From Muribaculaceae bacterium (GTDB lineage Bacteria > Bacteroidota > Bacteroidia > Bacteroidales > Muribaculaceae): a DNA stretch of 62,833 bases. Numbering within the stretch: position 1 is the stretch's first letter; the number at the start of each line of letters is the position of its first letter. Location of the stretch: NCBI GenBank assembly GCA_016281825.1, contig JAEEJI010000279.1, forward strand, positions 1-62,833. The letters run 5' to 3'. The notes below the pieces were generated by a model. That model made no database searches and was not told where the DNA came from. It saw nothing but the letters and a program-made list of their open reading frames with translations. Made by a program: the position numbers and the translations under genes. Below, piece by piece: positions 8,700 through 17,104 of this stretch.

Positions 8700-9130
8700 T
8701 CGGTGCGTGGCTCGGTTATTTTTCCATAGATGACATACTCAATCACCTTGACAAGTTCTTCTTTGGGATAAAGGCCAACGATGCTCTGGGGGTCGCTGTT
8801 TGTGGGCACGATGAGCAACATAGGAATACTGCTAATGCGCAACGCCTTAGCCAATTCTTTGTTGTCATCGACATTGACACTGTAGAAGTCAATATCGGTA
8901 TATTCGGCAGCTAAAACCTTGAGCATGGGAGCCAATTTGCGGCAAGGACCGCACCAGTCGGCGTTGAAATCGACCACGCAGGGCCGTTGTGCGGTTGTAG
9001 TCCATTCGCCACTATCGACAACACCAACCAGTTGTTTAAACTGGTTCTGGTCTATCTCCTTTACATCTTGCGCCACTGCAGGAATCGCCAGCAACACTGC
9101 AATCATTAAAGAAATCAATATTCTCTTCAC
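8696..9130 (-). CDS. Exported thioredoxin-fold protein (CGPC)
   Basis: 144 residues: signal peptide (1-20, MKRILISLMIAVLLAIPAVA), then a thioredoxin domain with the redox motif WCGPC (Cys60, Cys63) and the cis-proline segment SSIPMLL. CGPC is the thioredoxin-type pair, unusual for an exported oxidase and more consistent with a periplasmic reductant or assembly factor. It heads the coupled trio with the SGNH esterase (ATGA overlap) and the AlbA_2 gene. No promoter is visible in the 44-base gap upstream, which is filled by a 7-bp array, so it is probably co-transcribed with the DUF4301 gene. Confidence 0.88.
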   Translation of the reverse strand: MKRILISLMIAVLLAIPAVAQDVKEIDQNQFKQLVGVVDSGEWTTTAQRPCVVDFNADWCGPCRKLAPMLKVLAAEYTDIDFYSVNVDDNKELAKALRISSIPMLLIVPTNSDPQSIVGLYPKEELVKVIEYVIYGKITEPRTE

Positions 9131-9141
9131 CGTAATCTATC

Positions 9142-9176
9142 AACTATTAACTATCAACTATTAACTATCAACTATC
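9142..9176. repeat. 7-bp tandem array, unit AACTATY
   Basis: Five units alternating AACTATT / AACTATC run from 9142 to 9176. The last two bases lie inside the stop codon (9175-9177) of the DUF4301 gene, so the array begins exactly where that gene ends. Confidence 0.85.
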
Positions 9177-10689
9177 ACTGATGCTGGGGTCGCAAGAGGT
9201 CGTTGACCGTCTTGACGGGGTTGAAAGTCTCGATGGGCACTTCAACAAATATGGTGCTCCAGTCGCTCATTGAGCCATTCCACAGTCCGGGCAGCTCCAA
9301 CGCTTTGATGGCGACACCACCTTTTGACTTCTCGCTGATGAGACCCGTGTCGGGATCAACAAACTGTCGCAGGTCAAACTTCTTTCCCTTGTAGTCCTTG
9401 ATATAGCACACCAAGTCAACCGGGTTGAAGTGGGTACCGCTCTTCATCAACTCCACGGCAGCAGGGTCTTCGGGATTGATTTGTGCCGCTTCCAGAATCT
9501 GAAGCGAGTAACTGCCATCGCGATTGTATGCCAGGTAGGGCCCACCGCCGGGTTCGCCCTCGTTTTTCACCATGCCGCACACGCGGATTGGACGATTGAG
9601 CTTGCCACGCAAGTAGTCGGTCAATTGCGTATCGTCCATCTCGGCGGTCTTGGGCGAGACAGTGAACAGGTACTTCTCGACAAATTCGAGAATCTTCATT
9701 AATTGGTCGTGGGTACATTCGCCTTCAAGCTGCTGCATGAAGTGTGCCACATGGGCCTGGATTTGCACCAAGTAGCCGGCAATCACCTTTTTATAACGAG
9801 TGGTGTCGTGGCGCAACGACGATGGCACCACGTTGTCAATGTTCTTGACAAAAATCACATCGGCCTCGCGCTCGTTGAGGTTCTCAATGAGCGCACCATG
9901 TCCGGCGGGGCGGAACAGCAGCGAGCCGTCTTCCTCGCGATAGGGCGTGTTGTCGGCCATGACTGCGATGGTATCGGTCGATGCCTTCTGCTCGCTCATT
10001 GTTACTCGATAGGTCACGCCCCATACTTTCTCCATCAACGGGATGCGCTGGGCCAGCAGTCGCTCAAACTCCTTGCGGTGCTCGGGCGAGACGGTAAAGT
10101 GCAGGTTGACGTTACGCTGTGCGTCAGCAGCATATTGCGCCCCTTCCTCAAGGTGTTCCTCAACGGGTGTGTGTACACTGCCACCCGCAGCCTTGTGGAA
10201 TTGCAGCAAGCCCTTGGGCAGGCCACCATAGTTCAGTCCTTCAGGCTCCAGCAACGTGCGAGCCACATCGGCATGACGACCAGCATCCATCAACTTGAGG
10301 ATATTCATGTCGTAGCGTTTCACGCAGGCCTTGTTCAGGGTGGGGTAGAAGGCAAACTGCTGCACATTGCTGAAGAATGCGCGCTCAAAGTCGGTCTCTG
10401 GGGTCATACGGCCCGAGTTGACAAAGGCGTACAAGTCCTTGAACATGCGGCTGGCTGCTCCCGAAGCGGGCACGAATTTCTCTATGGTGCCACCAAAAGC
10501 TTTCCAAGACTGGATGCAACCGCTTTCTTGCTTGGGCGACAAGCGCACGATGCCGTTTTCTACTGTGGCGACTGCCTCAATGCGCAACCAGGGAAATCCT
10601 TGTGCAAATCGCTGCAGTTGCTCGTCGATTTTCTCTGTGGAGATGCCTTTGACCTCCATTTGCTTCATGTCATGTTCGTTCCAAGTCAT
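9175..10689 (-). CDS. DUF4301 family protein
   Basis: 504 residues, no signal peptide. The conserved block FVPASGAASRMFKDLYAF near residues 90-110 and the overall length match DUF4301, a Bacteroidota family of unknown biochemical function. Its glycine/serine-rich N-terminal loop resembles nucleotide-sugar binding, but no reaction is established. The ATG at 10689 is fixed by an unusually good Shine-Dalgarno GGAGG (10696-10700 on this strand) with a 6-base spacer; a second in-frame ATG at 10668 is less likely. It is transcribed divergently from the (p)ppGpp synthetase gene, and thioredoxin, esterase and AlbA_2 genes follow on the same strand. Confidence 0.85.
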   Translation of the reverse strand: MTWNEHDMKQMEVKGISTEKIDEQLQRFAQGFPWLRIEAVATVENGIVRLSPKQESGCIQSWKAFGGTIEKFVPASGAASRMFKDLYAFVNSGRMTPETDFERAFFSNVQQFAFYPTLNKACVKRYDMNILKLMDAGRHADVARTLLEPEGLNYGGLPKGLLQFHKAAGGSVHTPVEEHLEEGAQYAADAQRNVNLHFTVSPEHRKEFERLLAQRIPLMEKVWGVTYRVTMSEQKASTDTIAVMADNTPYREEDGSLLFRPAGHGALIENLNEREADVIFVKNIDNVVPSSLRHDTTRYKKVIAGYLVQIQAHVAHFMQQLEGECTHDQLMKILEFVEKYLFTVSPKTAEMDDTQLTDYLRGKLNRPIRVCGMVKNEGEPGGGPYLAYNRDGSYSLQILEAAQINPEDPAAVELMKSGTHFNPVDLVCYIKDYKGKKFDLRQFVDPDTGLISEKSKGGVAIKALELPGLWNGSMSDWSTIFVEVPIETFNPVKTVNDLLRPQHQ

Positions 10690-10695
10690 TTTATG

Positions 10696-10724
10696 CCTCC
10701 TTTTCTAAAAATTTTTCAAAGATA
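10696..10724 (-). promoter_or_regulatory. -7 box and strong Shine-Dalgarno of the DUF4301 gene
   Basis: On the minus strand TATCTTTG (10717-10724) fits the TAnnTTTG -7 consensus; no convincing -33 TTTG is seen at the right distance. GGAGG at 10696-10700 lies 6 bases before the ATG. The predicted transcript starts near 10713, leaving a leader of about 24 bases. Confidence 0.55.
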
Positions 10725-10744
10725 CTACAATTATCGCAATTAAC

Positions 10745-10776
10745 TTTGGTTTTTCGGACAGAAAATGTTAACTTTG
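10745..10776 (+). promoter_or_regulatory. Promoter of the (p)ppGpp synthetase gene
   Basis: TTTG (10745-10748) and TAACTTTG (10769-10776) are separated by 20 bases, a full match to the Bacteroidota promoter. The predicted start near 10780 lies after the upstream in-frame ATG at 10765, so that ATG cannot be the start codon; the ATG at 10804 is. Confidence 0.75.
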
Positions 10777-10803
10777 CTCATCGTTTTGCATTTTTTAGTT
10801 TTT

Positions 10804-13017
10804 ATGACGGCAAATGAATATTTCAATACCGACGAACGAAAGCAGATGACACAAATCACCCGCCAACTGCTGGAGCGTCTGCAAGATATTGTTCCCGAGC
10901 AGGATGTGCGACATGTCTATGAACTGATTCATGCCGCTGTGACGGGTGGCTATCTGGACCGTGATGACAATGGCATCAATCCGCTCTTGCATCAAGCAAG
11001 AACGACATTGATGCTGTGCCAAAGCATTGTCACCGACCGCAACATGGCAATTGCTACCATGCTCTATCCCTTGTGTCACAACGAGTTCCTTACCGAGCAA
11101 CAAATCCGCAAGACCTTTGGTGATGATGTCGCTTTGTTGGTGCATGGCCTACTGGGCGTGTCACGACTTTACGACAAACAGGCCGCTATCGTCAACGAGA
11201 ATTACCAGAAGCTGCTGCTGACCTTTGCCGATGACATCCGCGTCATCATTATCATGATTGTCGATAGGCTAGTGATGATGCGTGCCATCAACCATCACCC
11301 CAACGAGACTTTGGTCCACGACATCTCCATGGAGGCTCGATACCTCTACGCGCCGCTGGCTCATCGCCTAGGCCTTTACCAGCTGAAGACCGAGTTGGAA
11401 GACCTTTCGCTGAAATACCTTAACCGCCGCGTGTACACACAAATCGCTGACAAACTCAACGAGACCAAGCAACAGCGGGAGAAGTATGTAGCCGACTTTA
11501 TTGCCCCCATCCGCACCGAATTGGACAAGACGGGACTGAAATATGAGATGAAAGGGCGCACCAAGAGCATCAACAGTATCTGGAACAAGATGAAGAAGCA
11601 AGGTGTGGACGTGAGCGGAATATACGACCTCTTTGCTATCCGTATCATTCTAGATAGCGCACCCGACCAAGAGAAGCGAGACTGTTGGCTTGCCTACTCA
11701 ATCGTTACTGATATCTATCGGGCAAACCCATCGCGCCACAAAGACTGGATTACCATCCCCAAGAGCAACGGCTACGAGTCGCTGCACATCACTGTCTATG
11801 GCCCGGATGACAAGTGGGTTGAAGTGCAAATCCGCACCCGCCGCATGGACGAGGTGGCCGAACGAGGCTTGGCAGCCCACTGGCGATACAAGGGCATCAA
11901 GAGCGAGGAAAACCTGGACGGGTGGATGAACAGTGTGCGCGATGTACTCGAGGCTGGCAGTGCAGGACAAATGGAGTTGATTCGCCGTATGCATGTCGAC
12001 ATTTACGACAAGGAGGTGTTCGTGTTCACCCCACGAGGCGACCTTTTCCAACTGCCTCGCGGTGCCAGTGTGCTGGACTTTGCCTTTGCTGTGCATACAA
12101 GGGTAGGGCAGCAGTGCGTGGGAGCGCGTGTCGACGGCAAGGTTCAGCGTATCAACTATAAGTTGCGTAATGGTGACACGATTGAAGTGCTCACCGCATC
12201 GACTCAGACGCCCAAACAGGACTGGCTCAACTATGTAGTCACTGGCAAGGCGCGCAACAAGATACGCCTGGCACTCAACGAGGCACGCATGCACAAGGCG
12301 GAGTTGGGAAGGGAGTTGTTGCAGCGACGTTTTAAGAATCGCAAGATAGACCTCGATGAGGCAACCATCTCACGCATGCTCAAGCGTCTGGGTTTCAAAA
12401 CACTCACCGATTTCTATGTCGCGCTCAATGATGAGCAGCTCGACATCAATCAAGTGTTCACACAATACGAGGCACAACTGCAGCGACAGGAAGAAGCGGC
12501 ACCCTTGCCGCAAGGGTCGGCCGAGGATTTCGTCCTGCATCCCAAGGCCAGCGATGACACGCAACACGATGACATCCTAATCATCGGTGACAATGTCAAG
12601 GGCATCAACTACCGCTTGTCGAAGTGCTGCAACCCCATCTATGGTGACAAGATTGTTGGCTTTGTGGCGAGTGATGGTGCCATCAAAATACATCGTGCCG
12701 ACTGCAGGAACATCAAGCACTTGCGCGAACGGTATCCTTATCGCATCATCCGCTCGGCATGGTCTGGCAAGATTGGCACACAGTTTGCCGCCACACTGCG
12801 TGTAGTAGGCAAAGACTCGATAGGCATTGTGGCGAACATAACCTCAGTCATCAACAAGATGGGCGACACGCAGCTGCGCAATATTTCGGTGTCGGGCAAT
12901 GGCGCAACCTTTGAGGGCTACCTGGTCATTGGCATTGGTAGTGCGGCCTTGCTTGACGAACTCATCATGAAGTTGCAGAACCTGCGTGGTGTAAGCTTAG
13001 TCGAACGCCGCAACTGA
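10804..13017 (+). CDS. RelA/SpoT-type (p)ppGpp synthetase with degenerate hydrolase domain
   Basis: 737 residues from the ATG at 10804. Order of domains: a degenerate HD hydrolase region (about 35-180), the synthetase domain (RTKSINSIWNKM, YDLFAIRII, the conserved TIPKSNGYESLH and EVQIRTRRMDE, about 215-375), TGS (VFVFTPRGDLFQLPRG, about 395-460), a helical region, the Cys-containing CC/ZFD segment (SKCCNPI) and a C-terminal ACT domain (SIGIVANITSVIN, about 660-735). In the first domain the usual L-L-H-D-V-x-E-D motif reads MLYPLCHNE, so the metal-binding HD and ED residues are gone. The protein should therefore make but not hydrolyse (p)ppGpp, i.e. act like RelA in the stringent response. 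The gene is monocistronic by position, converging on ppdK. Confidence 0.9.
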   Translation: MTANEYFNTDERKQMTQITRQLLERLQDIVPEQDVRHVYELIHAAVTGGYLDRDDNGINPLLHQARTTLMLCQSIVTDRNMAIATMLYPLCHNEFLTEQQIRKTFGDDVALLVHGLLGVSRLYDKQAAIVNENYQKLLLTFADDIRVIIIMIVDRLVMMRAINHHPNETLVHDISMEARYLYAPLAHRLGLYQLKTELEDLSLKYLNRRVYTQIADKLNETKQQREKYVADFIAPIRTELDKTGLKYEMKGRTKSINSIWNKMKKQGVDVSGIYDLFAIRIILDSAPDQEKRDCWLAYSIVTDIYRANPSRHKDWITIPKSNGYESLHITVYGPDDKWVEVQIRTRRMDEVAERGLAAHWRYKGIKSEENLDGWMNSVRDVLEAGSAGQMELIRRMHVDIYDKEVFVFTPRGDLFQLPRGASVLDFAFAVHTRVGQQCVGARVDGKVQRINYKLRNGDTIEVLTASTQTPKQDWLNYVVTGKARNKIRLALNEARMHKAELGRELLQRRFKNRKIDLDEATISRMLKRLGFKTLTDFYVALNDEQLDINQVFTQYEAQLQRQEEAAPLPQGSAEDFVLHPKASDDTQHDDILIIGDNVKGINYRLSKCCNPIYGDKIVGFVASDGAIKIHRADCRNIKHLRERYPYRIIRSAWSGKIGTQFAATLRVVGKDSIGIVANITSVINKMGDTQLRNISVSGNGATFEGYLVIGIGSAALLDELIMKLQNLRGVSLVERRN

Positions 13018-13051
13018 GGGGTCAGGACTCGCTGGAGCGAGCTATAAGGAA

Positions 13052-13090
13052 TCAGGGGTCAGGAATCAGGGGTCAGGAATCAGGGGTCAG
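13052..13090. repeat. 7-bp tandem array, units TCAGGGG/TCAGGAA
   Basis: Five and a half units alternate TCAGGGG and TCAGGAA with an exact 7-bp period. The last unit and a half form the left arm of the terminator hairpin at 13080-13114. Confidence 0.85.
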
Positions 13091-13114
13091 TAGCATGGAA
13101 CTACTGACCCCTGA
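13080..13114. terminator. 14-bp hairpin between convergent genes
   Basis: TCAGGGGTCAGTAG (13080-13093) pairs perfectly with 13101-13114 around a 7-base loop. It lies between the convergent ends of the (p)ppGpp synthetase and ppdK genes. There is no T tract on either side, so it may be a Rho-independent-like or mRNA-end-stabilising hairpin. A smaller GCGC-GTTA-GCGC hairpin follows near 13124. Confidence 0.6.
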
Positions 13115-13147
13115 AATCTGATAGCGCGTTAGCGCCCTGAAACCTTA

Positions 13148-15865
13148 TTACTCCTGCTCGATTGCTGCCTGTGCAGCTGCCAAACGTGCGATGGGCACAC
13201 GATAGGGCGAGCAAGACACATAGTTCATGTTCAGCTTAGCGCAGAACTTGACACTGCTGGGCTCACCACCATGCTCACCGCAGATACCGATGTTCAGTTC
13301 GGGATTGGCGGCACGTCCCTTGACGGTAGCCATCTCAACGAGCTGGCCAACACCTTCCTGGTCGAGAACTTCGAACGGGTCTACCTTGAGGATGCCTTTC
13401 TCCTTGTAAATCTTCAAGAACTTGCCTGCATCGTCACGCGAGTAACCGAAGGTCATCTGCGTCAAGTCGTTCGTTCCAAACGAGAAGAAGTCGACCACTG
13501 CAGCGATCTGGTCAGCAACCAGCGCGGCACGCGGAATCTCAATCATCGTACCCACCTTGTAAGCGACGGTCTCGCCTCGCTCGGCAAACACCTGCTTGGC
13601 GGTCTTGTTGATGATGTCGGCCTGCATCTTAATCTCAGGCTGAACACCAATCAGCGGAACCATGATCTTGGGCTTGACAACGATGCCTTTTGCCTTGACG
13701 TTGAGAGCTGCCTCGATGATGGCACGAGCCTGCATCTCGGTAATCTCGGGATAAGTGTTGCCTAGACGGCAGCCACGGTGACCCAGCATGGGGTTGAATT
13801 CCTCCAGGCCGTCGCACACCTGCTTCACCTCCTCGACGGTGCGGCCAGTCTCCTCGGCGAGCTCACGCATAGTCTCGAGCTGGTGGGGTACGAACTCATG
13901 CAAAGGTGGATCAAGCAAGCGGATAGTAACCTCGTAGCCATTCATGGCCTCGAAGATGCCCTCAAAGTCGCCACGCTGCACGGGCAGCAACTTGGACAAA
14001 GCGACCTTGCGCGATTCCTCGTCACGAGCAATAATCATCTCGCGCATCGCCTTGATGCGGTCGCCCTCAAAGAACATGTGCTCGGTGCGGCACAGACCGA
14101 TACCGTGTGCGCCCAGTTCGCGAGCCTTCAAGGCGTCGCGCGGCGTGTCGGCATTGGTGTACACGTCCATCTTGCTGTACTTCTCGGCGAGCGCCATCAC
14201 AGCGGCATAGTCGCCACCCAGATCGGGATCGACAGTTGCGACAGGACCGTCATAAACCTCACCAGTGGTACCATTGATTGAAATCCAGTCACCCTCTCTA
14301 TAGGTCTTGCCATTCATCTCGACAGTGCGAGCTGCATAGTCAACCTTGATAGTGCCAGCACCCGACACACAGCACTTGCCCATACCACGAGCAACCACTG
14401 CTGCATGCGAAGTCATACCACCACGAGCGGTAAGGATACCCTGTGCCACATTCATGCCGCGCAAGTCCTCGGGCGAGGTCTCGATGCGCACCATGATGAC
14501 TTTCTTCTTGCGGCTTGCCCATTCCTCTGCGTCGTCGGCAAAGAACACGATTTGTCCAGAAGCAGCACCAGGACTGGCGGGAAGACCCTTAGCCATTACC
14601 TGTGCATTCTTGACTGCAGCCTTATCGAAGACGGGGTGCAGCAACTCGTTGAGCTTGTTGGGCTCCATGCGCTTGATGACAGTCTTCTCGTCAATCACGC
14701 CCTCGCGGAAGAGGTCCATGGCAATCTTTACCATGGCAGCACCTGTACGCTTGCCATTTCGGGTCTGCAGCAACCACAGTTTGCCATTCTGGATGGTGAA
14801 CTCCAGGTCTTGCATGTCGTGGTAGTGGTCCTCAAGGCGCTGCTGAATCTCGATCAGCTGAGCTGCGCACTCGGGCATCGACTCCTCGAGAGAGGGATAC
14901 TTCGATGCACGCTCCTCCTCGCTGATGCCTTGCAATTCGGCCCAGCGACGGCTGCCGATGGTAGTGATTTGCTGTGGCGTACGTACACCGGCCACCACAT
15001 CCTCGCCCTGAGCGTTGATAAGGTACTCACCATTGAACAGGTCCTCGCCAGTAGCGGCGTCACGCGTGAAGGCCACACCGGTGGCACTGGTTTCACCCAT
15101 GTTGCCATAGACCATTGCCTGCACGTTGACGGCGGTTCCGTAGTGTGCAGGGATGCGGTTCATCTGGCGATACAGGATGGCGCGCTCGTTGTTCCAACTG
15201 TCGAACACGGCGTAGATAGCGCCCCACAGCTGATCCCATGCGTCGACGGGGAAGTCCTTGCCGGTGTTCTCCTTGACGGCAGCCTTGAAACGGACGACCA
15301 GTTCCTTGAGGTCGTTGACATCCAGTTCGGTATCGAGCTTGACACCCTTCTTGGCCTTGACATCCTCAATGATTACCTCAAACGGGTCTTGTTCCTCTTT
15401 GCTCTTAGGCTTCATGCCCAGCACCACGTCACCGTACATCTGCACGAAGCGACGGTAGCTGTCCCAAGCGAAGCGGGGGTTTCCCGACTTCTCGGCGAGT
15501 GTCTCGGCAACGGCATCATTGATACCCAAGTTCAGCACCGTGTCCATCATGCCAGGCATCGACACCGGTGCACCCGAGCGAACCGACACCAGCTGTGGAT
15601 TGCTGGGGTCGTTAAATTTATTTCCAGTCAGGCTCTCGATGTGCTCGACCGCCTTCTTGACATCTTCTTTGATCAGTGCGACAACTGCGTCACGGCCCTG
15701 CTCATTGTAGAGGCGGCACATGTCGGTAGTGATAGTGAAACCCGGAGGCACGGGCACTCCGATGAGATTCATCTCGGCGAGGTTAGCACCCTTTCCGCCC
15801 AGCAAATCTCTCATGTCGGCGCGGCCTTCTGCTTGGCCATTGCCGAAAGTGTAGATAGTCTTCAT
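13148..15865 (-). CDS. ppdK: Pyruvate, phosphate dikinase
   Basis: 905 residues, full length for the family. It interconverts pyruvate + ATP + Pi with phosphoenolpyruvate + AMP + PPi, giving PPi-linked glycolysis/gluconeogenesis in anaerobes. The N-terminal ATP-grasp domain starts with the GNGQAEGR/LLGGKGANLAEM block (residues 8-32). The swivelling phosphohistidine domain carries GGMTSHAAVVARGMG (catalytic His near 450). The C-terminal TIM-barrel PEP/pyruvate domain has FGTNDLTQM and NIGICGEHGG with the catalytic cysteine. The gene is followed by the 13080-13114 hairpin. Upstream lies a 237-base AT-rich gap with octameric TTGTTCTT-type repeats (15960-16010) and a possible -7 box at 16029-16036. 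Confidence 0.96.
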   Translation of the reverse strand: MKTIYTFGNGQAEGRADMRDLLGGKGANLAEMNLIGVPVPPGFTITTDMCRLYNEQGRDAVVALIKEDVKKAVEHIESLTGNKFNDPSNPQLVSVRSGAPVSMPGMMDTVLNLGINDAVAETLAEKSGNPRFAWDSYRRFVQMYGDVVLGMKPKSKEEQDPFEVIIEDVKAKKGVKLDTELDVNDLKELVVRFKAAVKENTGKDFPVDAWDQLWGAIYAVFDSWNNERAILYRQMNRIPAHYGTAVNVQAMVYGNMGETSATGVAFTRDAATGEDLFNGEYLINAQGEDVVAGVRTPQQITTIGSRRWAELQGISEEERASKYPSLEESMPECAAQLIEIQQRLEDHYHDMQDLEFTIQNGKLWLLQTRNGKRTGAAMVKIAMDLFREGVIDEKTVIKRMEPNKLNELLHPVFDKAAVKNAQVMAKGLPASPGAASGQIVFFADDAEEWASRKKKVIMVRIETSPEDLRGMNVAQGILTARGGMTSHAAVVARGMGKCCVSGAGTIKVDYAARTVEMNGKTYREGDWISINGTTGEVYDGPVATVDPDLGGDYAAVMALAEKYSKMDVYTNADTPRDALKARELGAHGIGLCRTEHMFFEGDRIKAMREMIIARDEESRKVALSKLLPVQRGDFEGIFEAMNGYEVTIRLLDPPLHEFVPHQLETMRELAEETGRTVEEVKQVCDGLEEFNPMLGHRGCRLGNTYPEITEMQARAIIEAALNVKAKGIVVKPKIMVPLIGVQPEIKMQADIINKTAKQVFAERGETVAYKVGTMIEIPRAALVADQIAAVVDFFSFGTNDLTQMTFGYSRDDAGKFLKIYKEKGILKVDPFEVLDQEGVGQLVEMATVKGRAANPELNIGICGEHGGEPSSVKFCAKLNMNYVSCSPYRVPIARLAAAQAAIEQE

Positions 15866-16028
15866 AAAATGAAAATTATTGTTATTGGGTTAAATAAATA
15901 GACATTAGAATATGTACATAAAACTTTTGTTTATTTGTCCTTCTGTCTGAATATAAAACTATTGTTCTTTTGTTCTTTTGTCTAAATTTAAACTCTTGTT
16001 CTTTTGTTTGAATTTATCAAAATGCCCG

Positions 16029-16036
16029 CAAAGATA
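16029..16036 (-). promoter_or_regulatory. Possible -7 box upstream of ppdK
   Basis: On the minus strand TATCTTTG fits TAnnTTTG. No TTTG lies 19-21 bases upstream of it, and it would give a leader of about 160 bases containing the AT-rich octamer repeats. The remainder of 15866-16098 shows no gene. Confidence 0.4.
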
Positions 16037-16098
16037 CAAAAAATCGTCAAAACACCACCTATTATTATATAATAAATAGCATTTTTTAAGAATTGAAA

Positions 16099-16120
16099 CA
16101 CCCTAGTGCGCTAGGGGGTG
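16099..16120 (-). terminator. Hairpin overlapping the end of the umuD-like gene
   Basis: On the minus strand CACCCCCTAG (complement of 16111-16120) pairs with CTAGGGTG (complement of 16099-16106), with a 4-base loop and two bulged C residues; T-containing sequence (TTTC) follows. The stem includes the last codons and stop of the gene (16103-16105). Confidence 0.5.
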
Positions 16121-16549
16121 CATGGCTTTGATGACGTGCGAGACAACCCCCCAAATCAGAAAGTTGCTCTCCTCGTTCACATGGAGTTCGGGGAACTGCT
16201 TATTGGCAGGGGTGAGATAAACACCATCACTGCGGATGCTGATGCGCTTGACGGTGAAGTCACCGTCGATAAAGCACACTGCAATGTCGCCATCGCGCGG
16301 CTCCAGTGACTTGTCGATGAGGAGCAGGTCACCGTTGTTGATGCCCGCGTCAATCATTGAGTTTCCGATCACCCGCGCGCAGAATGTCGATGCCGGATTA
16401 CTGATGAGTTCATGGTTCAGGTCGATGGTGTCGCCAAACATGCCTTGAGCCGGGCTTGGGAACCCAGCCTGGATGCGGCTCTCGAAGAACTGTAGGGCAA
16501 TTTCTTCCGAATCTTCCAGCTGATGGATTTCAATTACGTCGTCTTTCAT
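16103..16549 (-). CDS. umuD: UmuD-like S24 autoprotease (no UmuC partner nearby)
   Basis: 148 residues. The S24/LexA-type self-cleaving fold is clear: the Ala28-Gly29 cleavage site in SRIQAGFPSPAQG, the nucleophile Ser64 in VIGNSMIDAG and the general base Lys101 in DFTVKRI. There is no N-terminal helix-turn-helix, so it is UmuD-like rather than LexA or a phage repressor. UmuD' is the accessory subunit of the error-prone polymerase V after RecA-stimulated cleavage. The usual umuC partner is absent here; the next gene downstream is ppdK. The gene follows the CYTH gene by 24 bases and probably shares its transcript. A SOS box is not obvious to the eye. Confidence 0.85.
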   Translation of the reverse strand: MKDDVIEIHQLEDSEEIALQFFESRIQAGFPSPAQGMFGDTIDLNHELISNPASTFCARVIGNSMIDAGINNGDLLLIDKSLEPRDGDIAVCFIDGDFTVKRISIRSDGVYLTPANKQFPELHVNEESNFLIWGVVSHVIKAMHPLAH

Positions 16550-16573
16550 GTTGTATGTTATTATTCATTGAGA

Positions 16574-17023
16574 TTAAATAAGCGATAACGCGGCGTTGCT
16601 GAAACGGTGTTCGTCGGTGACGTTTTCGCCAAGGAAATCGGGTAGGGGATAGGTGTAATTCTCGTCGGGGATCTCCAACTCGGCAGTGACCAGTCCCTGC
16701 AACCTCCCATGATAGACATCTACTTCCCACTTGTTGTCATGGTCGATGACGATGTGACGTGACTTGTCAATGACGTGGTCAAGACACATCGTCAGCAATT
16801 GCTCGCCATCTTGGCGAGGAATCTCATATTCAAACTCGGCTCGTGCCGCACCATGGCCGCGCCCCTTGATGGTGACAAACGCCTTATTGTCAGTGATGCG
16901 AACTCGCACTGTGCGGTCCTTCTCACGACAGAGATAGCCTTGCCTGATGTGTATCACTCGGGAAGTCCGCTCCTTAAACGAGTCGGTCTTCACAAGATAT
17001 TTGTGTTCAATTTCAGTTGCCAT
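16574..17023 (-). CDS. CYTH domain protein (triphosphate tunnel enzyme family)
   Basis: 149 residues. The N-terminal signature E-x-E-x-K appears as EIEHKYLV, followed by alternating charged beta-strands (RVRITDNKAFVTIKGRG, EFEYEIP) and the late ELEIPDE strand, all typical of the CYTH tunnel fold that binds triphosphorylated ligands and divalent metals. Members include inorganic triphosphatases, thiamine-triphosphatases and class IV adenylate cyclases; the small bacterial type here is most likely a triphosphatase. ATGs at 17023 and 17032 are both possible. The -7 box at 17042-17049 leaves only a few bases of leader, and longer upstream reading frames would start before the promoter. umuD follows 24 bases on. 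Confidence 0.82.
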   Translation of the reverse strand: MATEIEHKYLVKTDSFKERTSRVIHIRQGYLCREKDRTVRVRITDNKAFVTIKGRGHGAARAEFEYEIPRQDGEQLLTMCLDHVIDKSRHIVIDHDNKWEVDVYHGRLQGLVTAELEIPDENYTYPLPDFLGENVTDEHRFSNAALSLI

Positions 17024-17041
17024 GTTGTCCATATTTTCCTG

Positions 17042-17049
17042 CAAAATTA
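17042..17049 (-). promoter_or_regulatory. -7 box of the CYTH-umuD transcript
   Basis: TAATTTTG on the minus strand fits TAnnTTTG. A weaker CTTG (17070-17073) sits 20 bases upstream as the -33 element. Transcription should start near 17038, 6-15 bases before the possible start codons. Confidence 0.6.
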
Positions 17050-17065
17050 GACAATAATCTACGAA

Positions 17066-17100
17066 TTTGCAAGAGGATTGCGCGAGAATTGCTACCTTTG
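17066..17100 (+). promoter_or_regulatory. Promoter giving a leaderless transcript for the DUF5686 gene
   Basis: TTTG (17066-17069) and TACCTTTG (17093-17100) are 23 bases apart. The predicted start of transcription, 4-5 bases after the box, coincides with the GTG at 17105. The region is divergent with the CYTH promoter, and the two overlap. Confidence 0.6.
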
Positions 17101-17104
17101 CGCC

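Noticed and set aside
9703-10743. A 346-codon open frame opposite the DUF4301 gene
   Set aside because: It is a shadow of DUF4301 codon use, and it runs into the divergent promoter region.
10765-10803. ATG at 10765 as start of the (p)ppGpp synthetase
   Set aside because: It overlaps the -7 region (10769-10776), so it would not be on the transcript; the next ATG at 10804 fits homologues.
13052-13090. CRISPR-like repeats
   Set aside because: The units are 7 bases with no spacers, so these and the other arrays are simple tandem repeats.
14405-15901. A 498-codon open frame on the + strand opposite ppdK
   Set aside because: The minus strand encodes an unambiguous full-length pyruvate phosphate dikinase; the antisense product has no recognisable features.
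17078-17104. ATG at 17078 as start of the DUF5686 protein
   Set aside because: It lies upstream of the TACCTTTG box and adds residues in front of a normal signal peptide.
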